Below the pieces are notes generated by a model. That model saw nothing but the letters and a program-made list of their open reading frames with translations. It was not told the DNA's origin and ran no database searches. Both the position numbers and the translations under genes were made by a program. A DNA stretch of 64,000 nucleotides from Pseudomonas hefeiensis (GTDB taxonomy: Bacteria > Pseudomonadota > Gammaproteobacteria > Pseudomonadales > Pseudomonadaceae): positions 5,146,001 to 5,210,000 of the forward strand of contig NZ_CP117449.1 in assembly GCF_030687835.1 (NCBI RefSeq), in the 5' to 3' direction. Below, in pieces: positions 44,881 through 53,633 of the stretch (position 1 is its first letter; every line of letters starts with the position of its first letter).

Positions 44881-46502
44881 CAGACTTTGAAACGCGAGAC
44901 GCCGCTGCGCAGCCCCACGGCCACCTGGCTCAGTTCATCGATGGCGGAACTGGCCTGGCGCAGGGATTCCACCGTCTGACTGCTGGCATCGCCCAGTTGC
45001 ACCAGCGCGTGGTTGATTTGCTCGGCGCCGGTGGCCTGGGCCTGCATGCCTTCGTTGACCATCAACACCCGCGGCGCCAGCGCCTGTACCTGATGAATGA
45101 TCTGCGACAGTTGCTCGCCGATCTGCTGCACCTCCGCCATGCCACGGCGCACTTCTTCGGAGAACTTGTCCATGCCCATCACACCGGCGGATACCGCGGA
45201 TTGGATCTCGCGCACCATCTGCTCGATGTCGTAGGTCGCCACGGCAGTCTGATCCGCCAGGCGTCGCACCTCAGTGGCGACCACGGCAAAACCGCGACCG
45301 TACTCACCCGCCTTCTCGGCCTCGATGGCGGCATTGAGGGACAACAGGTTGGTCTGGTCGGCCACCTTGACGATGGTTACTACCACCTGGTTGATGTTGC
45401 CGGCCTTCTCGTTGAGGATCGCCAACTTGGCGTTAACCAGATCCGCCGCGCCCATCACCGAATGCATGGTTTCTTCCATGCGCGCCAGGCCTTGCTGGCC
45501 GGAACCGGCCGCTACCGAGGCCTGGTCGGCGGCGCTGGAAACTTCGGTCATGGTGCGCACCAGATCCCGGGAGGTGGCGGCAATTTCCCGAGAGGTCGCG
45601 CCAATCTCCGTAGTGGTGGCGGCGGTTTCGGTGGCCGTGGCTTGTTGCTCGCGGGAGGTGGCAGCGATCTCGGTCACCGAGGTGGTGACCTGCACGGAAG
45701 AGCGTTGGGCCTGGGATACCAGGGAGGTCAGTTCGGCCATCATGTCGTTGAAGCCGGTTTCCACGGCGCCGAACTCGTCTTTACGGGCAAGGTTCAGGCG
45801 TCCACTCAGGTCGCCGCTGCGCATGATGCCGAGGATTTCCACGATGCGGTTCATCGGCGCCATGATCGCGCGCATCAACAACAGGCCGCAGAGCATGGCA
45901 ATGAACACCGCGACCAGAAACGACAGGCCCATGGTGACCTCGGCGGTGGTCACTGCATCGCGAATGGTCAGGGCAGCTTTTTCCGCCAGTTCCCGATTGC
46001 GCTCGATGATCTGGTTCAAATGCCCGCGCCCACCAAGCCATGCCGGTGTCAGCTCTTTCTCCAGCGCCAGCTGCGCACCTTCATAATCCTTGCGTTCATA
46101 CAGGTCCAGAACCTTCGCCAGGGCTTTGTTGAAGTCCTGATGATTGACCTCGAACTCGTCGAAAGAGGCTTGGTCGGCAGGGTCCTGGATCAGCTTTTGA
46201 TAGTGCTGGATTTCCTCGCGCAGATGCTGCTCGTAGCCTTGGTAGAGGGCCCGGTCCTCGGCAGTGATTTCCCGCTGCTCCGAGAGGCCGACGATCTGCT
46301 GGGTCTTGACGTAGCTGTCGACCCAGCCACCGCGAATCATGGAACTGTAATACACCCCTGGCACCGCGTAGGTACGCACCTTTTCTTCACTGGCCTCGAT
46401 CTTCAACAACCGCGAATACGTGACGACCACCATCAGCAGCATAATGGCGATGATCACCGCAAAACTCGCCAGGATGCGTTGGCGCAACGTCCAGTTCTTC
46501 AC
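44880..46502 (-). CDS. wspA: WspA: methyl-accepting receptor for surface sensing (540 aa)
   Basis: Inner-membrane chemoreceptor-like protein that sets Wsp activity on surface contact. TM1 is at residues 9-29 ([21 protein letters not shown]), a four-helix periplasmic domain follows to about 188, TM2 is at 190-212 ([23 protein letters not shown]), then HAMP and the cytoplasmic signalling hairpin with [35 protein letters not shown]. The start is GTG 46502 with GAGG 7 bases upstream. It is the first gene of the operon, so the operon promoter should lie in 46503-46774. Confidence 0.95.
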   Translation of the reverse strand: MKNWTLRQRILASFAVIIAIMLLMVVVTYSRLLKIEASEEKVRTYAVPGVYYSSMIRGGWVDSYVKTQQIVGLSEQREITAEDRALYQGYEQHLREEIQHYQKLIQDPADQASFDEFEVNHQDFNKALAKVLDLYERKDYEGAQLALEKELTPAWLGGRGHLNQIIERNRELAEKAALTIRDAVTTAEVTMGLSFLVAVFIAMLCGLLLMRAIMAPMNRIVEILGIMRSGDLSGRLNLARKDEFGAVETGFNDMMAELTSLVSQAQRSSVQVTTSVTEIAATSREQQATATETAATTTEIGATSREIAATSRDLVRTMTEVSSAADQASVAAGSGQQGLARMEETMHSVMGAADLVNAKLAILNEKAGNINQVVVTIVKVADQTNLLSLNAAIEAEKAGEYGRGFAVVATEVRRLADQTAVATYDIEQMVREIQSAVSAGVMGMDKFSEEVRRGMAEVQQIGEQLSQIIHQVQALAPRVLMVNEGMQAQATGAEQINHALVQLGDASSQTVESLRQASSAIDELSQVAVGLRSGVSRFKV

Positions 46503-46650
46503 AGTACAACCTCGAGCATTTTGAAATGCTGGGGAGTATAGCCGAGGGCGGTGCTGGGGCTGTATGGCGGCGGGGGAGGAGTTTGGCTATTCGCTCAGTT
46601 GTTCAAACAGCTCAAGCCAGGCATCAATGTGACAGTCGATACAAAAGTTC

Positions 46651-46741
46651 TGTGGGAGCGAGCCTGCTCGCGATTGCGGTGCATCAGTCAATAATGGTGT
46701 CGACTGACATACCGCTATCGCGAGCAGGGCTCGCTCCCACA
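46651..46741. repeat. REP/BIME pair, TGTGGGAGC class
   Basis: Inverted pair between wspA and the DUF533 gene, about 150 bases upstream of wspA. It leaves 46503-46650 for the wsp promoter; no clear sigma-70 box was identified there. Confidence 0.85.
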
Positions 46742-46774
46742 GGGGGTGATATTTACCCTGGGGTCAGGCCTGAC

Positions 46775-47488
46775 TCAAAGAGCAGCCTGCCGAACCTGCG
46801 TCTCCAGCTCAGTCTTCAAGCCGGGGTCCAGCTTGAGCTGGCGCGCCAGCTCATCGAGGTAGGATTTCTCCATGAAGTTTTCCTCATCCACCAGCATCAC
46901 ACTGGCGATGTACATTTCGGCGGCCATTTCCGGCGTGCTGGCGGCCCGGGCGACGTCGGTGGGGTCCAGGGGTTTGTTGAGTTCGGCGTGCAGCCAGTGT
47001 TGCAGTTCCTGATCGTTGTCGAGCTTGGTGAATTCGCCTTCGATCAACTGCTTTTCCCGCTCGTCGACATGGCCATCGGCCTTGGCCGCCGCCACCAGGG
47101 CCGTAAGGATCGCCTGGCTGTGCTGTTCGACCTGGGCCGGAGGGAGACGATCCAGCGTCTGCGGTTCGGTTTTCGGCGCACTGCCCTGCTGGGCTTGCCA
47201 ATTGCCATAGGCCTTGTAGGCGATCACGCCCAATGCCGCCAGCCCCCCGTAGGTCAGGGCCTTGCCGCCAAACTTGCGAGCCTTCTTGTTGCCCAGCAAC
47301 AGGCCCATGGCTCCGGCGGCCAGCGCCCCGCCACCCGCGCCGGAGAGCATCCCGCCCAGATTGCCGGCGCCACCGCCGAGCAAACCACCCAGGCCGCCGG
47401 ATGACTTGCCTTGGGAGCCGCCAGCCTTGTTCTGCAACATTTCCTGACCGGACTTGAGAAGCTGATCAAGCAATCCACGGGTGTTCAT
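46775..47488 (-). CDS. DUF533 / TerB-like inner-membrane protein (237 aa)
   Basis: YebE-like protein. The N-terminal part is a Gly-rich stretch (GLGGLLGGGAGNLGGMLSGAGGGALAAGAMGLLLG) and one hydrophobic helix (ALTYGGLAALGVIAYKAY), followed by a TerB-like all-helical domain with VEQHSQAILTALVAAAKADGHVDEREKQLIEGEF and AAEMYIASVMLVDEENFMEKSYLDELARQL, in which the Asp/Glu residues often bind metal. Expression in E. coli responds to envelope stress. Function unknown. It is transcribed toward wspA across the REP. Confidence 0.88.
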   Translation of the reverse strand: MNTRGLLDQLLKSGQEMLQNKAGGSQGKSSGGLGGLLGGGAGNLGGMLSGAGGGALAAGAMGLLLGNKKARKFGGKALTYGGLAALGVIAYKAYGNWQAQQGSAPKTEPQTLDRLPPAQVEQHSQAILTALVAAAKADGHVDEREKQLIEGEFTKLDNDQELQHWLHAELNKPLDPTDVARAASTPEMAAEMYIASVMLVDEENFMEKSYLDELARQLKLDPGLKTELETQVRQAAL

Positions 47489-47683
47489 TTGCTGCCTCCA
47501 CGCATTCGGGTAACCGGATCATTAAGGCAATCAGCCTAGTTCGAAAGTGCCCGCGCCTGTCGGGGAGAGTGCTTCGAGATGTTGCTTGTCGATTTTCCTG
47601 TGGCTGCGGCGAATCCGATAAAACGATATAGACTCGAACCAACTGATAAACCGCAGCAAAAACAGTTTTACGAGGGCTTGGAC

Positions 47684-49108
47684 ATGCAAACCAAACTGCT
47701 GATCAACGGCCATCTGGTGAACGGCGAAGGACCCGGCCAGGCCGTGTTCAACCCCGCACTGGGCCGGGTGCTGGTGGAAATCAACGAAGCCAGCGAAGCC
47801 CAGGTCGATGCCGCCGTGCGCGCGGCCGACAGTGCCTTCCAAAGCTGGTCCCAGGTATCGCCCAAGGACCGATCCCTGCTCCTGCTCAAGCTGGCCGATG
47901 TCATCGAAGCCCACGGCGAAGAACTGGCCAGGCTTGAGTCGGACAACTGTGGCAAGCCCTTGAACGCCGTGCTGAACGACGAGATCCCGGCAATTGCCGA
48001 CGTGTTCCGTTTTTTTGCCGGCGCCAGCCGCTGCATGAGCGGCTCGGCGGGCGGCGAATACCTGCCGGGACATACATCGATGATCCGCCGCGACCCGGTG
48101 GGCGTGATCGCCTCCATCGCGCCCTGGAATTACCCGCTGATGATGGTCGCCTGGAAAATCGCCCCGGCCCTGGCCGCCGGTAATACCGTGGTGCTCAAGC
48201 CGTCGGAACAGACCCCATTGACGGCGTTGCGCCTGGCGGAACTGGCGTCGGAAATTTTCCCAGCAGGCGTACTCAACGTGGTGTTCGGTCGTGGGCAGAC
48301 GGTCGGGCAACCGCTGGTCACCCACGCAAAGGTGCGCATGGTTTCGCTGACCGGCTCCATCGCCACGGGCGCGAACATCATTTCCAGCACCGCCGACAGC
48401 GTCAAACGCACCCACATGGAACTGGGCGGCAAGGCCCCGGTGATCATTTTCGACGATGCCGACATTGACGCGGCCGTGGAAGGCATCCGCACCTTCGGCT
48501 TCTACAATGCTGGTCAGGACTGCACCGCTGCCTGCCGTATCTATGCCCAACAAGGCATCTACGACAGGTTCGTCGAGAAACTCGGTGCCGCGGTGGCCAG
48601 CATCAAGTACGGCCTGCAGACTGCGCAGGACACCGAGATGGGCCCGCTGATCACCGCCCAGCACCGCGACCGCGTGGCCGGCTTCGTTGAACGGGCCATC
48701 GCTCAGTCGCATATACGCCTGATTACCGGTGGCAAGGCCGTGGAAGGCAATGGGTTCTTCTTTGAGCCGACGGTGTTGGCCGACGTCCAGCAAGACGACG
48801 AAATCGTGCGTCGCGAGGTTTTTGGGCCGGTGGTGTCCGTCACACCGTTCATCGACGAAGCGCAGGTACTGGCCTGGGCCAACGACTCGGACTACGGCCT
48901 GGCGTCTTCAGTCTGGACCGCCGACATCGGCCGCGCCCATCGCCTGGCGGCACGCCTGCAATATGGCTGCACCTGGGTGAACACCCACTTCATGCTTGTC
49001 AGCGAAATGCCCCATGGCGGTCAGAAACGTTCCGGCTATGGCAAGGACATGTCCATGTATGGGCTGGAGGACTACACGGTGGTGCGGCATGTGATGTTCA
49101 AGCATTGA
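47684..49108 (+). CDS. Gamma-aminobutyraldehyde-type aldehyde dehydrogenase (474 aa)
   Basis: NAD-dependent ALDH oxidising an aminoaldehyde, probably 4-aminobutyraldehyde from putrescine breakdown (PatD/PrrC group). The Rossmann domain has [34 protein letters not shown]; the catalytic Glu is in [12 protein letters not shown] and the nucleophile Cys in [11 protein letters not shown]. The C-terminal [25 protein letters not shown] is typical of aminobutyraldehyde enzymes. I start at ATG 47684 with GAGG upstream; the frame extends to 47579 without a good start. Substrate preference is inferred; betaine aldehyde or another aminoaldehyde is possible. Confidence 0.88.
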   Translation: MQTKLLINGHLVNGEGPGQAVFNPALGRVLVEINEASEAQVDAAVRAADSAFQSWSQVSPKDRSLLLLKLADVIEAHGEELARLESDNCGKPLNAVLNDEIPAIADVFRFFAGASRCMSGSAGGEYLPGHTSMIRRDPVGVIASIAPWNYPLMMVAWKIAPALAAGNTVVLKPSEQTPLTALRLAELASEIFPAGVLNVVFGRGQTVGQPLVTHAKVRMVSLTGSIATGANIISSTADSVKRTHMELGGKAPVIIFDDADIDAAVEGIRTFGFYNAGQDCTAACRIYAQQGIYDRFVEKLGAAVASIKYGLQTAQDTEMGPLITAQHRDRVAGFVERAIAQSHIRLITGGKAVEGNGFFFEPTVLADVQQDDEIVRREVFGPVVSVTPFIDEAQVLAWANDSDYGLASSVWTADIGRAHRLAARLQYGCTWVNTHFMLVSEMPHGGQKRSGYGKDMSMYGLEDYTVVRHVMFKH

Positions 49109-49164
49109 GCCAAAGATTGATGACCACGGCCGGACGGCAGAGTCTGGTCGTGGCGGTTCAAGTG

Positions 49165-49566
49165 TCATGACGGCACTACCAACGCCACTGAGGGAAAATA
49201 ACTTCGGTAGCGTTTGGCATCACGAGTGAGCAAAGGCAGGCCATTCACAGCCGCATGGGCACCGATAAAAAAATCGGCCAGCACGTTATTTTTTCCGCCC
49301 CCTACCTTCCGGTAACGCACAAAAGCCTTCCCTGCGAGGAACAATGCCGGTCGAGGTACTTCCTGCATCAGCAGCCCGAGCTCAGTAACAACCTCATCCA
49401 ACGCTTCAAAGGTGGAGAAAGTCTGAGACAGTTCGGCATAGATAATCGGGTTGATGACAAGGTCATGGGCTTGAGATTGGGCACGCAGTTGCTGGATAGA
49501 CCAATCAGCCCAAACGGGTTCGTTTTCCAGGACATCAATCAAAACGTTGGTGTCGACCAGTATCAT
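49165..49566 (-). CDS. VapC-like PIN-domain toxin (133 aa)
   Basis: Predicted endoribonuclease toxin of a type II toxin-antitoxin pair. PIN-domain acidic residues are present: D5 in ILVDTNVLID, E45 in IYAELSQTF, D98 in NVLADFFIGAHA and D116 in LLTRDAKRY. Its ATG overlaps the stop of the antitoxin gene by 4 bases (ATGA). VapC is the best match by fold and pairing; the RNA target is unknown. Confidence 0.88.
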   Translation of the reverse strand: MILVDTNVLIDVLENEPVWADWSIQQLRAQSQAHDLVINPIIYAELSQTFSTFEALDEVVTELGLLMQEVPRPALFLAGKAFVRYRKVGGGKNNVLADFFIGAHAAVNGLPLLTRDAKRYRSYFPSVALVVPS

Positions 49567-49811
49567 GAATCTTCACCACGCAAGAGCGCCATCAACTCAT
49601 CCGTGCGCCATTTGATATCCGCCTTACCACGGGCGGCTTCGAAGCGATCATGGACTGTTTTCTTCGCTGCTTGGGGTTTACCGGCATGGAGCACCACCTC
49701 ACCCTGCGCGTTGACACTAAACTCGATTGCACAACCCGGAATCAAATGCAGTGCATCGCGAATTGGCTTAGGGATGGTGACCTGCCCCTTACTCGTCATC
49801 GTTGTCGACAC
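49563..49811 (-). CDS. VapB-like AbrB/MazE-type antitoxin (82 aa)
   Basis: Antitoxin with an N-terminal swapped-hairpin AbrB DNA-binding domain (MTSKGQVTIPKPIRDALHLIPGCAIEFSVNAQGEVVLHAG) and a C-terminal toxin-binding helix region (AAKKTVHDRFEAARGKADIKWRTDELMALLRGED). I chose GTG 49811 because AAAGGAG lies 6 bases upstream; the much longer frame to 50036 is not credible. Immediately upstream is a perfect 11-bp inverted repeat, the probable autoregulatory operator. Confidence 0.87.
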   Translation of the reverse strand: MSTTMTSKGQVTIPKPIRDALHLIPGCAIEFSVNAQGEVVLHAGKPQAAKKTVHDRFEAARGKADIKWRTDELMALLRGEDS

Positions 49812-49823
49812 AATGTTCTCCTT

Positions 49824-49858
49824 TGAAGTATTACCTTTGCCAGAAAAGTAATACTTCA
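49824..49858. promoter_or_regulatory. Probable operator of the vapBC-type pair
   Basis: TGAAGTATTAC (49824-49834) and GTAATACTTCA (49848-49858) form a perfect 11-bp inverted repeat with a 13-base spacer, 13 bases upstream of the antitoxin start. Size, symmetry and place fit binding by AbrB-type antitoxin dimers. Confidence 0.7.
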
Positions 49859-49894
49859 TGCTTAAGGGCGCAACCGCCGCTGATCCGCACTCAT

Positions 49895-50080
49895 TCAAAA
49901 CCTCGAAACACTGCGCATCGCATCCATCAGGCAACGCATGGCGATCCGGTCGTTTTCCGACAGTTCCCGGTAGCGTTCCACCAGTCTTAGTTCGTCCATG
50001 CTGAGCGGCCGTGTCCTGCGCGCGTTCGTCAAGCATGGAAGGATCCCCAGCAATTGGGTGATGCCCTGTATTTTTGTCAT
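49895..50080 (-). CDS. Small hypothetical protein (61 aa)
   Basis: Begins MTKIQGITQLLGILPCL and ends RLVERYRELSENDRIAMRCLMDAMRSVSRF, a helical segment that I associate with the C-terminus of small Pseudomonas XRE/phage-repressor-like proteins. No helix-turn-helix remains, so it may be a fragment or a stand-alone small protein. The ATG at 50080 has AAGG upstream; a TTG at 50209 would add 43 poorly conserved residues. It sits in an AT-richer islet with the toxin-antitoxin pair. Confidence 0.5.
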   Translation of the reverse strand: MTKIQGITQLLGILPCLTNARRTRPLSMDELRLVERYRELSENDRIAMRCLMDAMRSVSRF

Positions 50081-50445
50081 TGAGCCTTGTCCTTCTGTAC
50101 GTCCAATTGACCTGATAACGGCTGCTGAATCCACGAGTTCAACGTCTATCTCGCTAAAGGATAGGGATGATTCACACCGTGAAAAGGGAGTTTTAGAGTA
50201 ATTAGTCAAAAAATGCAGAGTGACCCGATAAAAAAGGAAATATCTGTAAGGAAATTTAACTAAACCACGCTTTCCTCTCTCTCCCGGCCTACGTATCCCC
50301 TATGATTTTGCGCCTCGGTGAACCGATCCGGCTCTCAGGCATCTGTTCTAACGTCCGTCGCGTTTGGCCAAAGGCATGTCCGAACTTCTTTACCAGTCTC
50401 TGCTGCCAGGAAAGGCTCGGGATTGTTTCCAGAAAGGTTGTATTT
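50081..50445. other. Gene-free AT-richer spacer before opgD
   Basis: 365 bases without a credible gene. The left part (about 50190-50275) is markedly A/T rich and probably holds promoters for the flanking genes. No REP is present, which is unusual for a spacer of this size here. Confidence 0.5.
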
Positions 50446-52071
50446 ATGCACCGCAGGAATCTGCTCAAGGCTTCCATGGCTTTCGCGGCCTACACCGGGC
50501 TTTCGGCCTCAGGGCTCATGGCCGCGCGTGCCTGGGCTGCTGACCGGACCGCCGACGGCGAGGCCCGTCCTTTCGATTTCAACGGGTTGAAAGAACAGGC
50601 CCGGGAACTGGCCAAGAGCCGTTACGTCGACACCAAGCAAGTCTTGCCGCCGACACTGGCGATGATGTCCCCCTTGCAATTCAACGCCATTCGCTACGAC
50701 GCCAATCACTCGCTGTGGAATGAGCTGGACGGTCAGTTGGACGTGCAGTTTTTCCACGTCGGCATGGGCTTCAAACAACCGGTGCGCATGTACAGCGTCA
50801 ACGCCAAGACCCGCATGGCCCGTGAAGTACACTTCCGTCCGGAGCTGTTCAACTATGAAAAAACCACGGTCAACACTTCGCAACTGACCGGTGATCTGGG
50901 CTTCTCAGGGTTTCGGGTGTTCAAGGCGCCGGAGCTGGACCGGCACGACATCGTTTCGTTTCTGGGGGCCAGTTATTTCCGCGCCGTGGACAACACCGGC
51001 CAGTACGGATTGTCAGCCCGGGGCCTGGCCATCGACACTTACGCCAAGAAGCGTGAGGAGTTTCCGGACTTCACCAAGTTCTGGTTCGAAATCCCGGACA
51101 AAAACAGCACCCGTTTCGTGGTCTACGCCCTGCTCGACTCGCCCAGCGCCACCGGTGCCTATCGTTTTGACATCGATTGCCAGCCCACCCGCGTCGTGAT
51201 GGAGATCGATGCCCACATCAATGCCCGTACCGCCATCGAGCAACTGGGCATCGCGCCGATGACCAGCATGTTCAGCTGCGGCACCGTTGAACGGCGCATG
51301 TGCGACACCATCCACCCGCAAATTCACGATTCCGACCGGCTGGCGATGTGGCGCGGCAATGGCGAGTGGATTTGTCGTCCGCTGAACAACCCCGCCACCC
51401 TGCAGTTCAACGCCTTCGCCGACAAGAACCCGAAAGGCTTCGGCCTGGTGCAGACCGACCACAACTTCGCCAGCTACCAGGACACCGTGGACTGGTACAG
51501 CAAACGCCCGAGCCTGTGGGTCGAACCGACAACGGCCTGGGGCGAAGGCTCGGTCGATCTGCTGGAGATTCCTACCACCGGTGAAACGCTGGACAACATC
51601 GTCGCATTCTGGACGCCGAAAAAGCCGGTCGCCGCCGGTGAATCGCTCAACTATGGCTACAAGCTCTACTGGAGCGCCCTGCCACCGGTGAGCACCGAGC
51701 TGGCTCAAGTCAACGCGACCCGTTCAGGCATGGGCGGTTTCATCGAAGGCTGGGCCCCGGGAGAACACTACCCAACCGTCTGGGCCCGGCGCTTTGCCGT
51801 GGATTTCAACGGCGGCGGCCTCGACCAGCTCCCCCCTGGCACCGGCATCGAACCGGTGGTGACCTGCTCCCACGGCGAAGTGAAGGACTTCAACGTGCTG
51901 GTGCTCGACGCGATCAAGGGTTACCGCATCACCTTCGACTGGTACCCGACTGACGACCGCGTGGACCCGGTGGAGATGCGCCTGTTCCTGCGCACCAAGG
52001 ACCGGACCTTGAGCGAGACCTGGCTGTACCAGTACTTCCCGCCGGCGCCGGATAAGCGTAAGTATCCCTAA
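50446..52071 (+). CDS. opgD: Glucan biosynthesis protein D (541 aa)
   Basis: Periplasmic protein needed for osmoregulated periplasmic glucan (OPG) structure. The N-terminus is a Tat signal, [23 protein letters not shown], with the twin arginine. The MdoG/OpgG beta-sandwich domain follows ([28 protein letters not shown] [34 protein letters not shown]) and a C-terminal Ig-like domain. The start ATG 50446 is 8 bases after AAAGG. The longer frame to 50302 is discarded. It ends at a bidirectional terminator. OpgD is the Tat paralogue of OpgG, and opgGH is not in the window. Confidence 0.93.
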   Translation: MHRRNLLKASMAFAAYTGLSASGLMAARAWAADRTADGEARPFDFNGLKEQARELAKSRYVDTKQVLPPTLAMMSPLQFNAIRYDANHSLWNELDGQLDVQFFHVGMGFKQPVRMYSVNAKTRMAREVHFRPELFNYEKTTVNTSQLTGDLGFSGFRVFKAPELDRHDIVSFLGASYFRAVDNTGQYGLSARGLAIDTYAKKREEFPDFTKFWFEIPDKNSTRFVVYALLDSPSATGAYRFDIDCQPTRVVMEIDAHINARTAIEQLGIAPMTSMFSCGTVERRMCDTIHPQIHDSDRLAMWRGNGEWICRPLNNPATLQFNAFADKNPKGFGLVQTDHNFASYQDTVDWYSKRPSLWVEPTTAWGEGSVDLLEIPTTGETLDNIVAFWTPKKPVAAGESLNYGYKLYWSALPPVSTELAQVNATRSGMGGFIEGWAPGEHYPTVWARRFAVDFNGGGLDQLPPGTGIEPVVTCSHGEVKDFNVLVLDAIKGYRITFDWYPTDDRVDPVEMRLFLRTKDRTLSETWLYQYFPPAPDKRKYP

Positions 52072-52096
52072 GTTTGGTAGCGTCAGGGATGACGCC

Positions 52097-52188
52097 ATCG
52101 CGAGCAGGCTCGCTCCCACAGTGGATTTGTGTTGCTCACAGAGTTTGTGTTCGACACCGTTCCCTGTGGGAGCGGGCTTGCTCGCGAA
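52097..52188. repeat. REP/BIME pair, outward arrangement
   Basis: Two TGTGGGAGC-class arms (52097-52120 and 52165-52188) in the opposite relative order to most pairs, between opgD and its terminator. Confidence 0.8.
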
Positions 52189-52223
52189 GACGGCGGTAAA
52201 AGCACCAAAAATTTCAGACAAAC

Positions 52224-52255
52224 AAAAGCCCCGGCCTAAAAAACCGGGGCTTTTT
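52224..52255. terminator. Bidirectional Rho-independent terminator
   Basis: AAAAGCCCCGG pairs with CCGGGGCTTTT around CCTAAAAAA. It separates convergent opgD and the flavin oxidoreductase gene and has T-runs both ways. Confidence 0.85.
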
Positions 52256-52270
52256 GGTTCAAGCTAACCC

Positions 52271-53377
52271 TTAATCGCGCAAATCCGACTCATGAATCGG
52301 CTGCTCCCGATGCGTGGCCCGCTGGTACTGCGCCGGCCACGTGGCTTTGCGTCCCCCCAGGTCATCATCGGCATGCAACGCCCAGTACGGGTCGCGCAAC
52401 AGTTCGCGGGCCAGGAAAATGATGTCGGCCTGACAGGTCCGCAAGATGTGCTCAGCCTGGGCCGGTTCGGTAATCATGCCGACAGTGCCGGTGGCGATTT
52501 CCGACTCCTTGCGCACCCGTTCAGCAAAGCGCGTCTGATACCCAGGACCGGTGGGAATTTCCGCATTCACGGCGGTGCCGCCCGATGACACATCGATCAG
52601 GTCCACCCCCAGCGCCCTGAATCGCCGCGCCAGCTCCACGGTTTCATCCGGGTTCCAGCCATCCTCGACCCAGTCAGTGGCCGATACACGCACGAACACC
52701 GGCAACTCCTCAGGCCATACGGCCCTGACCGCTTCGGTCACTTGCAGCACCAGTCGGATGCGGTTCTCGAACGAACCGCCGTATTGGTCGCGCCGCTGAT
52801 TGCTCAAAGGAGACAGGAATTGATGCAGCAGATAGCCGTGGGCTGCGTGAACTTCCACGACTTTGAATCCGGCCGTCAGGCTACGTTTGGCCGCCTCCAC
52901 GAACGCCTGGATGACACCGGCAATCTGCCCTTCGTCCAGTTGGACCGGCTGGGTGTGCTGCGGATCGAAGGCAATCGGCGACGGACCGACCGGAACCCAG
53001 CCACCCTCCTCCGGTTTTACGCTGCCATGCTTTCCGAGCCAGGGTCGCCAGGTGCTGGCCTTGCGTCCGGCGTGGGCCAGCTGTATACCCGGCACGGCCC
53101 CTTGGGCGGTGATAAAGCGGGTGATGCGTTGCAGGGGGCCGATCTGTTCATCGTTCCACAACCCCAAGTCCTGGTCGGTGATGCGGCCGTCGGCAGTGAC
53201 CGCAGTGGCTTCGGTGAACACCAGGCCGGCGCCGCCCACGGCGCGGCTACCGAGGTGTACCAGGTGCCAGTCATTGGCCAGGCCGTCGGCGCTCGAATAC
53301 TGGCACATCGGCGACACTGCGATGCGATTGGGCAGGGTCAATTGGCGAAGGGTATAGGGTTCCAGCAGCAGACTCAT
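52271..53377 (-). CDS. Old Yellow Enzyme, YqjM/XenA-like NADH:flavin oxidoreductase (368 aa)
   Basis: FMN-dependent ene-reductase acting on electrophilic alkenes or xenobiotics. The FMN/active-site block is ISPMCQYSSADG-like (AVSPMCQYSSADG, with the active-site Cys of the thermophilic/XenA class), then IQLAHAGRKAS, VEVHAAHGYLLHQFLSPLSNQRRDQYGGSFENR with the substrate His pair, and DVSSGG. The start has GAGAGG upstream. It resembles XenA closely in motifs, but the name is not certain. Physiological substrate unknown. Confidence 0.88.
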   Translation of the reverse strand: MSLLLEPYTLRQLTLPNRIAVSPMCQYSSADGLANDWHLVHLGSRAVGGAGLVFTEATAVTADGRITDQDLGLWNDEQIGPLQRITRFITAQGAVPGIQLAHAGRKASTWRPWLGKHGSVKPEEGGWVPVGPSPIAFDPQHTQPVQLDEGQIAGVIQAFVEAAKRSLTAGFKVVEVHAAHGYLLHQFLSPLSNQRRDQYGGSFENRIRLVLQVTEAVRAVWPEELPVFVRVSATDWVEDGWNPDETVELARRFRALGVDLIDVSSGGTAVNAEIPTGPGYQTRFAERVRKESEIATGTVGMITEPAQAEHILRTCQADIIFLARELLRDPYWALHADDDLGGRKATWPAQYQRATHREQPIHESDLRD

Positions 53378-53569
53378 GGGGCACCTCTCGAATCAGTGGG
53401 CAGGCTCCAGGGTTCTGTTTGAAAAGTCGTCGAGTGACAAAAGGTGCAACACCCGCCCCCGCGGGCAAAGAAATCCGACAAGACGTCACAAGGGCTATCA
53501 AGCAGTGCTTAGAGCCTAGTCGACAACCCGGGATCAGGGTGGGTTCAGAATTAAAAACCGCCCCTGATT

Positions 53570-53602
53570 CTTGTGTGGGAGCAAAGTTTGCTCCCACACA
53601 AG
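53570..53602. repeat. Collapsed REP: near-perfect 33-base palindrome
   Basis: CTTGTGTGGGAGCAAA pairs with its exact complement around a single central base. It is a TGTGGGAGC REP with no interior, 31 bases past the recJ 3' end. Confidence 0.8.
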
Positions 53603-53633
53603 GAGTCGTCACCCAACAGATGGGTGTTTGAGC

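Noticed and set aside
44997..46541. 514-codon open frame on the plus strand
   Set aside because: Antisense shadow of wspA with Gly/His/Leu-biased composition and no recognisable motif.
47531..48793. 420-codon open frame on the minus strand
   Set aside because: Antisense to the aldehyde dehydrogenase, whose catalytic motifs are intact.
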